From Phyllostachys edulis (taxonomy: Eukaryota; Streptophyta; Magnoliopsida; Poales; Poaceae): a DNA stretch of 64,000 bases. The translations under genes and the position numbers were made by a program. Within the stretch, counting starts at the first letter, position 1; the number at the start of each line of letters is the position of its first letter. A model generated the notes under the pieces. The model saw nothing but the letters and a program-made list of their open reading frames with translations. It was not told the origin of the DNA and did no database searches. The DNA lies in NCBI GenBank assembly GCA_036346405.1, contig CM070548.1, positions 54,218,279 to 54,282,278 of the forward strand. The letters run 5' to 3'. This document shows, piece after piece, positions 1-10,627 of this stretch.

Positions 1-329
1 CATAAATTGATAATTTTCAGCAAGATATCATATTTAGATTCAAATGGCAGCGAGTAAAACAGTTTAAATACTTAATTAACGGCAAGGTAACATTTCATAA
101 TCCTCACATTAAATCCATGATCACAATTTAAATAACAGTATCATAACAGTTAAATAGTCCTCATATCAATCCATGATCACAATCTCATAACAGTAAAGTA
201 ACAATTCAATAGTTCTCACATCAATCAATTATCACAAACTCATACCCTTCCCAAATGCTCCTAAACCCAAATATCAGATTCTAACTGTGTCTGCTTTCCC
301 ACAAGCGATGTCCATGACTAGGGACACGG

Positions 330-341
330 CTATTCGAATAG
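330..341. other. Perfect 12-bp palindrome in a conserved LTR block
   Basis: CTATTCGAATAG is its own reverse complement. It recurs exactly at 15761-15772 and 61054-61065, with degenerate versions near 19805 and 22120. Each copy sits a few tens of bases from a GTACA(A/G)CTTTACCCAC-like block, so it belongs to a conserved LTR segment rather than occurring by chance. Confidence 0.75.
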
Positions 342-500
342 ATTAATGACTCTGTAAAGTTTGTACAGCTTTACCCACATGATATGAATATGTCATACTG
401 TCGCCATGCACTCTTCCGTATGATTGTGACTGAGATATCATAACAAGACCATTACAATGCCATGTTCTAACTATCAAACCACCCGAGGAAACATACCATG

Positions 501-693
501 GCAGGCTATCGTTAGCAACTGAACCACGGGTGACCCTCGTAACAACATCAATGGGAAGTACCACATAGCAGGCTATCATTCGCAACTGAACCACGGGTGA
601 CCCTTGTAACAACATCAATGGGAAACACCACATGGTAGGCTATCGTTCGCAACTGAAACATGGGTGACCCTTGTAACAACATCAATGGGAAAC
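501..693. repeat. 67-bp tandem repeat, about 2.9 copies
   Basis: Units start at 501, 568 and 635. Each begins GCAGGCTATC (or GTAGGCTATC) and continues through AACTGAACCACGGGTGACCC and AACAACATCAATGGGAA. Copies differ by a few substitutions. The array lies inside the LTR remnant and is not coding. Confidence 0.9.
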
Positions 694-965
694 AATTAGT
701 GGTTTGGTAGAAAGAACATGACAAATTATTTAGCCAAGCCTTCGCCATAAATCCCAGCGTGTGGTTGCATGTAAGACTTGGTTCATCACATCACATACCG
801 GTCCTAAATTACCCAGATGGGGCTACACGAATCCGGGACAACCGTTTGTCATCAACCTATCACCTGTCCAAGTCCAACCCACAATACACACAACCCAACA
901 AGTTTATATAACCAGATTCAAGATCTGAACACAATCCTCAAGTTCAACATAATTCAATTTAACAC

Positions 966-3183
966 TGTAATCTTCTGAAAATAACCCTTTGAGGGCCTGT
1001 GCATAATTAGACGAAAGAGGATACGTAAAGAATGGAATATTTTAGAGTTTTTAGGGAGGAGTTGGTTCGTACCGGGATAAAAGGATTGTGGGGATTAGGG
1101 GATCTAGAAACCCTAGTAGTGCTTTTGTTTTTTTTCCTTGTGCGCCGCCAGGGAGCCGCCTACCTTGGCCGACGTGCGGACGTTCAAGAGCATCCAAGAA
1201 CTGGGTTTCCGTCTTGCCGCCGAGTAGCAGACTTTGTGAGATGCATGGGCCTGGTGTTGCCGACGGCCAACGATGTGGTCGCGTGGTGCCGCTTCGCCAA
1301 ATCGTCGCCGACGTTATTTCATTGGCGCTGAGTGCACTAGCGCCCTTCTGACCGCCCGCGTCCTCGCGTGGCTGTCGTGTCGCCTGACCAATAGCCTGCC
1401 TGCAACCCCATTTACTGGCTCCAGTGCATGTGAGTTTGCGCCGCGCTGCTCTTTACCTTGTGTGTTACTCCTGCATGCATGCGGTTGCTAGTAGTGCAAC
1501 TAGTGCTAGAAACCAACTAGTACTACAACTAGCGCTAGAAACTAACTAGTAGTGCAACTTTGCTTTGTATGGATGCATGCTGTCTTGAACAGTAGATAAA
1601 TAGAGAAGAATCAAGAGAAAGAAAAGATAAGAGGGAGATTTAGGAGGAAGTTGGGATCTCAGTTTTTGTCGTGGGTAACGATCTGGCTATTTATTTCTTG
1701 TTTTCTTAATTTAATTAGATATTTGAATTGAGATTAATTAGAGAGGGGTTTTAGAATTTTCTAGTCGAGGGGCCGATTAGTAGATCTGTTTAGTTTGCTG
1801 TTCTGTTGTACGATTATTTCGAACAAGTTAATGGCGAATTTTGGGAATGTCATCTACTAGTTAATTGTAGATAATTTCAGTATCTTTCCATAGAGTACTT
1901 AATCATGTCGAGCGGACAAGTAATTTTCAAGTTATGAATTTAGTAAGGCTCGTTGTCCAGAAGTCATGGTAATCTAAGAAAATGTGGGGAAGTTTTTTGT
2001 AGATTCCAGAACTGGGTGGTTTGCCATGATTGGACTTGTGAGTCAAAAGTTACGCCCTTTTTAGTACTATGACAGCAAGAGGTGATTGTTCGGTATTGGG
2101 GTAGTGTTGTGGATTTGGGGGCGTGTAGGAGCGATGTCAATTAATTGTTGTTCTTGTGATGTTGTAGCTTGTATTGAAATTTGAGTGTTTAATGTAGGAG
2201 AGACGTCGTGCTTGTTGCCATCTTCTAGCCAAACCGTGCATCGCAACTAGTAAAGGCAAGTGCATGGTAGACAACGATTAATGATTGATCACTGTATTTC
2301 TTTATCGTTCATTACCATTATTGTTGTGCCTTTATTTTTTTTATTTAATTGCAAGCAATAGAATGGTATGACTATATCTTGTTGACGAACATGAGGAAAA
2401 TTAGATATGATGAATATGATGAAATTATGCATTTTTGCATTCATAAGCATCTTTGCATATGAGCAGGTGATCATGATTGATTACAACTCCACGGGAGTGG
2501 AGGAGGTCCCCGATCCTTGAGGAGGAGCGGGCTTGAGAGTGAATGTTGTCACGAGCGTTCACTCACGTATACTGGTATACGCGAAAGAAGTGCATTTAGA
2601 GTAGAGTTGCATTGAGATATGAGATAAATGTGTGTAAAAACAAAGAGAAGAGAACGGCATGAGAATGTTAATAGAAGGACATGTGTTGATAATGAAGTTA
2701 TTGAATACTGTTGATTTATCATTGTTCGTTGTATATTGATATATTTGATGAGTCGTGGACTCACCCTTGCTCTTTTGTTGTTTTTTAGGTGATCATTGAG
2801 GGCGTCACGATTGAGAGGGACTAGTGCACATGGGATAATTTCATACTTCATTATTTGCCATGAGAACCATTTGATTCATTATTGTTGGACTACTTTTAGG
2901 ACATGTTAGAAATTGAATAAGCTTAGATGAATGCTTTGAACTAGTCTATTTTGTTCCAAGGTTTTGGATTTATTGGTTTAGTGTTGTCTTAGACTTTTCT
3001 TCTTGCTATGTTTCCCTCGCTCATTTATTCATGCTTGACAAGTTTTTATTCTTGTTCTATTGTGACGTATGGATGAGTTTTATTAATGCTTTGGTTGCTA
3101 AAATTTTATAGTGTGTTGATGAATATTAGTTGGAATGGTAGTTTAGTGGCATTTCAAGCTCAGTGTTGGGCTAGGGTGTTACA
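966..3183 (+). mobile_element. Solo LTR, plus orientation, with 5-bp target duplication AACAC
   Basis: The element begins TGTAATCTTC and ends GGTGTTACA. The five bases before it (961-965) and after it (3184-3188) are both AACAC, and the sequences further out continue the same older LTR. Length is 2,218 bp. The final 700 bp shares blocks, inverted, with the LTRs at 8579 and 61947: the hairpin TGAGTC-GTG-GACTCA near 2746, CGTATACTGGTATACG near 2565, and a CCACGGGAGTGG segment near 2490. No internal region or second LTR is present, so this is a recombination-derived solo LTR. The host-like ORFs at 1030-1490 have no recognisable domain. Confidence 0.85.
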
Positions 3184-3934
3184 AACACATTCCTCAATTA
3201 CAACATAATTCAATACACACATAACTCAAGTTTCAACATAATTCAATTCTCTTCGGCCGATGGACTAGCTCCATCAACCACTTTCAACTACAACTACTAG
3301 CATGGCTAAGCATCGATCTATCATACAATAGAAAATTTCCCATACATACATATATCCTAAGTAACAAAGGAATAATGGGATATCAGCATTCAAGGAAGGT
3401 AATGCAACAATTAGGAATTTAACTACTTCTAGCCATGAACATAATTTCCAAAATAGCATGCATACATACAGTTGCAAAACAAGATAATTGTAATGAAAAT
3501 AGTAGGATCAATCATGATCAAAGGGGGTGCTTGCCTTGCTTATATTTTTCAAAGAGTGAGGTCGCTTGATCGTTGATAATCTTGCTCGCGAACTCCAGTG
3601 TCTAATCGAAAGAACCAGAAACAAAACAGAAATGGAGAAATAAACCCAACAGTAAGAAAATCCAAATATTTTTGTATATTATTACAGAGAATGACTTTAT
3701 ATGAATTAAGCAAAAGATTTATTTAATTTTGATTTCGTATGTGAAAGTTATTAATGTTTTAATTTGAGGTTGACTTGATTCCGGTTTATTGAGAGTTTTT
3801 GACCATGACTTGCATAGGAGGTCTTGCTCATTTTAATAATTCATTTTGTTAGTATTTCCTATTTACCGAGGAAGTTCCATGTTTTAAGTTTATCCTTTTC
3901 ATAGTCATTATCATGACTAAGCTTATACTAGGGT
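3184..3934 (-). mobile_element. Continuation of the old LTR
   Basis: This resumes the LTR interrupted at 965. It holds a GATCAAAGGGGGTGCTTGCC block near 3515 that also occurs near 20680, followed by the same AT-rich downstream sequence (a TATATGAATTAA-like run, then a TGTGAAAGTTATTAA-like run). No coding signal is seen. Confidence 0.6.
3926..3934. repeat. Target duplication, left copy (TACTAGGGT)
   Basis: It is identical to 4310-4318 on the other side of the mini-element. Confidence 0.9.
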
Positions 3935-4309
3935 GAATTTTTTTATTAATTAACCTTTTTTAAAATTTTTATTTTAAAGTTAACCCCTAGCGAACTTTAT
4001 TTCCAATTCTGACCCCTTTGGTTACGCCACCACTCGTGGCGTGATAAAACAACATTGTCACACTATAGGATAAGTCCCAAAAATAGCACTTTTGGTCACG
4101 CCACCACCCATGGCGTGACCAAACTACATTGTCATGCCATGGGTGGTGGCGTGACAAGAGCTCCCCCGGATATAGGCTGACGTGATAGTGTTGTTTTGTT
4201 ACGCCACAGGTGCTGGCGTGACCAAAGGGGTCAGAATTGGAAATAAAGTTCGCTAGGGGTTAACTTTAAAATAAAATTTTAAAAAAGGGTTAATTAATAA
4301 AAAAAATTC
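3935..4309. mobile_element. 375-bp Mutator-like mini-element with palindrome modules
   Basis: The element starts GAATTTTTTTATTAATTAA and ends with its reverse complement, apart from small T-run length changes. The inverted repeats extend for roughly 100 bp. It is flanked by the 9-bp direct duplication TACTAGGGT (3926-3934 and 4310-4318), the size typical of Mutator-like elements. The centre contains palindromes with ACGCCA...TGGCGT cores near 4024, 4095, 4131 and 4200. There is no ORF, so movement would need a transposase supplied elsewhere. The terminus matches that of the PMD-carrying element at 43249-46900. Confidence 0.88.
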
Positions 4310-4639
4310 TACTAGGGTGCACTTGTTGCACAAGGTTAACTTTTAACTAAAATATGTATTAAGGGCTATTTCCAGTTGATCTCAATTTTTATCCAAGGCA
4401 TTAGGGTTATTGACAGGTTTTACTTGATTTTTTAACTTGGAGCGTCATCTTATGGATTTTGTCCTAAGTACATACGAATGAATTACAGTCTCTAAATGCT
4501 TTACCAACCTTTTTATGTACTATCCTATTGACTTAGTGCTACTATTGTTGTTATTTAAGTTTTTAATGGCTAAATGAATTGATGATATTTCTAATTACTT
4601 GAGTTGGACATGATATTAGCCTACTGTCATTCCTAGCTA

Positions 4640-5745
4640 TCCTCATTTTCTCTTCCCTGTTCACCTACCTTGCAGAAATCCTTCTGGGTAGAAATGATAC
4701 TAGCTAAACTTCCTACAAATCTCTACTTCAAATTTGTTAAATTACTTGAGTGTCCTAATTAACAGCCATAAGATTAGCAGGAGTTGGTTTAAGGTAGCCT
4801 AATTTCTAATGGTTAACTGAATCATTAGACTTTCTAAGTACTTTGTATTTTAGAAGAGCCATTAGCCTACTATTGTATTTAATTATCTTCAAGTTCTCTT
4901 CTCTGTACATTCATCGAAAGTGTTGATTTGTTCTGAAGTTGAGTGTTGGTTAACTATACTCCCCACTAATCCCCAATATTTATTTGTTAAGCAATTTGGG
5001 TGATTCAATCAGTTATTCAACAGGTTTTTAAGCCTCCTGTCATTTAGATTTGTAACTAAACACTTCTCTGTTCATGTATCTTACAAAAGAACAGTTCTCT
5101 GAACTAAAGTGCTAAGTGTTACTAGCTACTTCCTTCAGACAACAAATTTCAGATTTGGCTATTTCTATTAGGTAATTGCAAACTGACTAATTGAATTAAA
5201 CTCTAACTACTAGAGTTAGTCATGTTATTAACCCTACTGATAAAATAACTTGTCAGCCAATACCTTCTCTTATTCTTTCATTCTCTTGAAGTAGTTTCTC
5301 TGATTTAAGGTGCTGTTAACTAAAACTTATTGATAATTCATACTTCAAAATTTTGTCAACTCCCTTGAGTAGTTCAATGTCAGTTACAAGATGGCTAGCA
5401 AATTCATTATCCTACTATAAATTTCAGATTTCCATAAAACATATTACTCTATTCATATAACTGGCAAAACTCTTCTCTGTCTATTAATAGACAACTCAAA
5501 CCATCTCTTAAATGAAGTGCTATCATCAAATTTTGTCCCTTAGTCTAATTATCCATTTGTTAACTCAATTTTGAGTGATTTAACTGCCATTACAGGAGCT
5601 TATTAGCAAATGCATTTGGTCTCTAATCATCTTCTCTGTTCAACCAACTATTAATTCAACAGACAACAAAAATGTTCTGATTTGAGGTGTTGAAACCTAA
5701 CCCTTCTTGTTAGTTAAGATTTCAATTTTTGCTATTCACATTTTT
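4640..5745. repeat. Degenerate long-period tandem repeats (about 160-245 bp)
   Basis: A landmark order recurs about six times: CTTCTCTGTTCA-like, then (T)GATTTGAGGTG-like, then a (T)TGTTAA(C/A)T-like stretch, a (G)AGTGATTTAA-like stretch, and an ACAG(G)AG..TTAGC-like end. CTCTGT-type starts are near 4656, 4902, 5068, 5290, 5477 and 5634. The copies are strongly diverged, so the unit length is approximate. No ORF is conserved across copies. Confidence 0.55.
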
Positions 5746-6330
5746 GGAGTGGCATACATGTTAGTCAACATGTTTGTTCTTAATACCATAGAGGTGCGTC
5801 CCAATTCCAGTGATAGAGAGATACATATATATGGAGCTCAAAGAAAGAACAATGGAAGGCTTGGATCGAAATGGGCAGCACCCATCGCCGGCGGTTGGAG
5901 GCGATGGCGTGGCGATAATGGGAAAAATGGAATGCCGAATGACAAGGAGGCTAGGGAGGTCTTGGCGTGGTGGAGAGGGATCATGGCAGTAGAAAGGGTG
6001 CAAGTGGCGGCCAGTCATAGGGGTGAAAACGGGCCAACGGCGTAGGGTGGTGTTGGGGTGAAAATGGAGGAAGGATGGGCACTAGTGGAGCTTAGGGGTC
6101 TTACCAGTGCATTCGGGGGAAGCCGGGGTGGCCAGAGACGGCCTAGCGACGCGAGCTGGCGGTGGCGCAGGGAGGTCTTCCGCGGCGGCGGTCCTAGGGA
6201 GAAGGAGGGCACAAGAGATATTTAGGGGATGGTAGAGGGAAGCCATAGGGTGCTCACGGAGGAAATAATCGAGCTTGGGCTCGCCAAAGAAGAGGTGGTG
6301 ATGGAGGCGGCATCACAAACACAACCTCGC
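5746..6330. other. GC-rich non-coding segment of LTR type
   Basis: This GC-rich segment resembles the part of the LTR near 21540-21790 that carries GATGACCGGAGAGG-like sequence. Short ORFs on both strands overlap each other and show no domain. I see no supportable gene. Confidence 0.4.
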
Positions 6331-8560
6331 ATTAACAACCCAATCGCGACACTCTATAACTTGATCAAGATTTCCAGACTGTCAATGATCCCAACACTTC
6401 AACATAACTAGGGTTCCGGGACTACACTTTACCATAGGTTCTACTTGGTCGCAACACCAATCATTTGCACTTTGGCGACAGTCATACCATTTGAATCAGA
6501 TTTTCTCCAAGAGATACAGATCAAGACCAATTCATCTTCTACTACACCTCCAATAATTTGGTAGCAGAATCTCACCTCTACAAATACTTGACCACTACCC
6601 ACAGTTGCCAGTTTACACTTTATAAATCCTTGCACCACAAATCTGTTGATCATTTCTCAAAAGGAAAAGGGCGAACAAGGACAAGTTCCGACACACCGGA
6701 AAACATTGCTCCTCACAGTGAGCACGAGACCAAAAGAAATAATCCAATAGCGATGATCTTGGGAAACGAAAGTTGAGATCACAGTTGAGGGCACACTCCC
6801 CTCAAAAGAGAATAGCAAATATCAACCAATAAGAATAAGACATTGCTTTTGAAAATCGACAACTCTTGAACGGAAAACCGAAAGTTTAGGCACATTTCAA
6901 TTAAACTGCAAATTACAAAACTTGACTCTCATCCACAAATACTCCTACTACAATCTCTCCTTTAACACAGAAAATAATCCTTTATCTACAACAATACCTT
7001 GCCAACTCGAACAAGATAAGATCTTAAGACCAAACCTCAAGAACCAATAAAATTTTTCAACACGTCATTTTGCTCGGAACATCTCATCTTCCACATAAAT
7101 CATGAGATCCAAATAATCTCGGCCGCACAACTCGAAACATTTTCATTTACGGGAAATCACGAAAAGCAAGCAGATCATTGTGTTAATCATGTGTATAAAT
7201 ATGAGGCCAATTCTATTTGCAATCACATAACCATTTATAACATAGGTTCAACAATTCACATTATGCTTAGAAATCCGTTCAAAACATGATTAAAGATTTA
7301 CTAACATAATTTCTGTAAAACAAGGTTTTACGAATCAATACACCAATAACCATCTAGACCTTTATACAGGGTTCAACAATTTTAGCATGTTAGGAATTAG
7401 GTAAATCTAGTATTTATGTAAGATCATCAAATAGATGTTTACAAAATAGATTCGTATCGATATCCACTCTCCTCAGTAACCCTGTTGATTCTAATTAGGA
7501 ATAAATATATTCTAAATCACATCTCGTCATGCAATCATTATAAGGCAGCAATAATTTAACCGGCTACGCTACCGAGGACATCAGTTAAGGTTAATTATGC
7601 ATCATGCCAAAGACCCAACTTGATATCATAAACATTATCAATTATCTTCTTTACTTACAGTTTCTCACTTAACACCACAAAACTTTGGGAAGGTTTTGAA
7701 ACTTTCTGATTCAAAGAAAAAGTTCTAAACTCCAACACTCCAACTACTCCCAAAAGAAATAAGTATAATCAAAACTTTCTTCAATGAAGTTCGTAAAAGA
7801 TAGTCTCCATTATCTGAAGTACCAAACGAATCACCGGAACACATTTTCTTTTTAACAAGAAAGGTAGAACTTCCATGGAAAAGAACAATCTTGTAAATCA
7901 ACTACGTTTTTTTAATCAGCAAATCAACTCGTTAATCAAGAGATCAAATATTTGCTTTAAGAAAGCCAATAAAGACCGAAGTACTCCTCTCAACTGCAAT
8001 GAATCACTAATCCTAGAAAACCCATTCACCGCATCTGAACAAGAATAACCATTCCAAACTCAAAGAAGACAATAATTCTCCAAAAGAAGCTCATACACAA
8101 CACTTGGAACTAGTTGATTCGAGGTAGTCACTCCATTAATCTCATACTCCAAATGGTGGTGCAACCTGGCAACCCGGGGCTACAACCACAAACTGGACCT
8201 CTCGTCATCTACTATTATAACATATAATAATTATATAGGCATATCATAAGTCTTCATAATCAATTCATAATAGCAATGCTCAAAGCGACATAACGAAAAC
8301 GTAAATACAATGCTTGACCCATCCCCATCTTACTGTGCACAGTGTGTCAATTTTAATATTGGGACTGTCTATTCATAAGGTGACTGAAATCTTCTTAAGC
8401 ATAAGTCACCTCTTTTATCCGTTGGATCAATATCCAAGCATGTGGCACACCGATCTCTACACAAATCCAATGGTCACAACAAGTGACTTAAACTTAAGAA
8501 ACTTTTAGGCGACTTAAAACTAACAAGATTGTTTAATATTTCAACTACCACGGACCTAAA
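6331..8560 (-). mobile_element. Non-coding internal leader of an LTR element
   Basis: The AT-rich stretch lies immediately internal to a primer binding site (8561-8577) and LTR (8579-11515), where gag would be expected further along. I found no gag, protease or reverse transcriptase signature on either strand, only short ORFs of 60-70 codons without recognisable motifs. The element therefore looks non-autonomous or is truncated before gag. No matching 3' LTR was found in the window. Confidence 0.5.
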
Positions 8561-8577
8561 GCCCGCTCTGATACCAA
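8561..8577 (-). other. Primer binding site for initiator tRNA-Met
   Basis: The minus strand reads TTGGTATCAGAGCGGGC directly next to the LTR, separated by one base. TGGTATCAGAGC is the classic plant LTR primer site complementary to the 3' end of initiator tRNA-Met. It fixes 8579-11515 as the 5' LTR of a minus-strand element. Confidence 0.9.
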
Positions 8578-9337
8578 CTGTAACACCCTGGCTATGCGGA
8601 AGCCAAAATGTTACTAAAAGACTAACATACAACAACACTACGGAATAATTTCAACCAACTTTCAAATAGTGACATAAAAAGATTAGTATCTAGAAGAATG
8701 GATACAAGAATTGAATCACAATTCGTCAACAATTCAATCTCAAACATCTAATCAGATTCGGTCGATTACGATAATACTATCAAGAGTCTATACGCAGTTC
8801 ACTAACCCATTGCTAATCCAACCATATCATGAAGGTTGATAATATCAACCATCAACCAAGCTTTTAATTCATGAATGACCTAATGCTAACAATCAAACTC
8901 AATATGAGCCTAGTCTGCTACTAAACTAACGTTCTAACCAATAAAAACTAAGATATTTCTCTAAAACCCGGCAGAACCTCCTTTGTATAGATGGCTATAC
9001 CAGAGGTTCAAACAGTTTAATATAGCATCAATCACAATCAAATTCTCCAATATAAACGAATCATCAAAGGATATCCAAAATATGCTAATCAACTAATGCA
9101 TCAATGATCAGCATATCTACGAGGGTTAAATGAACTCAATCAACGAATGAATGAGAACATAAAGGGATCATCCATGATCACAAACAAAACATCCACCATG
9201 AAGGGTGGTCACAGAATCAAAACTAAAGTAATTAACAAGAATATGAACTATGGATAATATGTGTCGTGCACCATGTCTACCCCTTCCCATGCATGTCGCT
9301 GCCTCGAGAGGTACCTAGCAAGCACAACACAGCAAGT

Positions 9338-9352
9338 GTGAGTCCACGACTC
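9338..9352. other. Small LTR hairpin TGAGTC-CAC-GACTCA
   Basis: A 6-bp perfect stem with a 3-base loop. The same structure occurs near 62380 and near 2746; related hairpins with different stem sequence occur at 15404, 19422 and 61411. Confidence 0.75.
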
Positions 9353-9381
9353 AGCAAAGTGCAATAGTAAATCAAACATAG

Positions 9382-9539
9382 CATCATAAATAGTCAAAGG
9401 GAACAAACAATCCCATCATAAACACAACATTATATACCACAAATCCATCTCTTATGATAGCATCATAAGCAGTCAAGGGACCAAACACTCCCATCATGAA
9501 TACAACATTATATACCACAAATCCATCTCTTATGCATAA
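9382..9539. repeat. 79-bp tandem duplication
   Basis: Units 9382-9460 and 9461-9539 share TATATACCACAAATCCATCT and differ at a few positions. It is a local duplication inside the LTR. Confidence 0.9.
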
Positions 9540-9597
9540 ATGCAATGAATATGCTATGAATGCAAAATACTTCACTTCTTAGCAATTACCGGTAATG

Positions 9598-9745
9598 CCG
9601 AGTATGTATCCGTCGATACATACCCTAAGCCTGTGCCCTCTGCACAGGGATCCAAAGCCCACACTCCACGAGTGTGGGGACCAGGCCCGTCCAATGCAAG
9701 ACGGGGATCTCAAGGAAATAGCCCTTGGCTACCACGTAGCCCAAG
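9598..9745. other. Cluster of five consecutive hairpins in the LTR
   Basis: In order: ATGTATC-cgtc-GATACAT, CTGTGC-cctct-GCACAG, CCACACT-ccacg-AGTGTGG, CCCGTC-caatgcaa-GACGGG, and GGCTAC-cac-GTAGCC. All stems are perfect and 6-7 bp long. The matching place in the LTR at 61947 (62520-62690) also carries a run of hairpins, with different sequences. Confidence 0.75.
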
Positions 9746-10282
9746 GTTCAGAAATGAACATGCAGAAATGTAATACGCATGTCCATTATCATTATCATGA
9801 TTCATCATTAACAAGGTAGCCTCATTGCTCACCTTGTCCCATCATTCTTGCCATCAACATATAACCATTATCATGCAAGCATCACCATATAAACAGTAAT
9901 ATGTACGTATCATCATGTAACCATTAGCATGCAGCATCATGTAAACATTTCCAAGTAGTAAGCATCGTCATTAACCTATGGCATTCAAGCTCAAACAACA
10001 TTACCAAGCAAAGAAGCATCATCAATCAATTATGGCATTCGGGCTCATCAACATTATCAAGCAGCAATCATCATCAATAATGAAATATAACCACTCATTA
10101 ATACTACTTGCACTTGCCTCAACCGTGAGACAAAAGACAAAAGTGGAATGCTCTCACACTGGGGTTCACCACCACATCCGCCTGATGTCGAAACAATAAC
10201 TCCAAAGCATTCTCCCATTTCCATCTTCAGCAAGAACGCAGTAGTGGTGCTCCTTTTTCAAATCTGAGGTCAACAAAAGCTC

Positions 10283-10627
10283 TTACGGACAATAATAACT
10301 CGCTATTTCACGATTACCTTGAAATGTTGCGGTATGGGCTTGATAAGCCCATCCATGTGCATCTTTGTTTAGATCAGTAACACGATCAAGAAGAAGCCTT
10401 ACAACAGCTGTAGATCCACTACCATATAGTGCAAATATTAGAGGTGTCAAACCATCGGCCGTGTTGACGTCGAGGTGGAGATCCTTGAGCAAGAACTTGC
10501 TCTGTACCAGTCGTTTGGGCAAATCATCAAGCACATGGTGTGCAGCCAGAACAATTAACACACATGGCTGAGGCCTCTCCTTTGAAGCTATACACCAATT
10601 AGCTCCCATGTCGATTAAGCAAAACAA
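10283..10627 (-). pseudogene. Captured ankyrin-repeat gene fragment inside the LTR
   Basis: The minus-strand reading frame contains ankyrin-repeat signatures. DVNTADGLTPLIFALYGSG is followed by AVVRLLLDR, then a second repeat start with DLNKDAHG and HTATFQGNREIASYY. Ankyrin repeats are protein-interaction modules; this piece covers about two of them (residues 45-110 of the frame), much shorter than a full protein. It lies inside an LTR, and I did not see it in the related LTR at 61947, so I infer capture of a host exon. The expected PLH motif reads QAH and the frame stops in the second repeat, consistent with a non-functional fragment. The parent gene cannot be named from this alone. Confidence 0.7.

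Larger units (their letters stand above)
1..965 (-). mobile_element. Remnant of an old LTR (left segment), minus orientation
   Basis: No gene is visible. The stretch shares blocks in the same order with the LTRs at 14847-18612 and 18964 onward: the 12-bp palindrome CTATTCGAATAG at 330-341 followed by GTACAGCTTTACCCAC near 370. The same LTR resumes after the solo LTR, at 3184, where another shared block (TGCTTGCCTTGCT near 3530) appears. Orientation is inferred from the relatives that have a primer site on their left. The left end lies outside the window. Confidence 0.6.
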
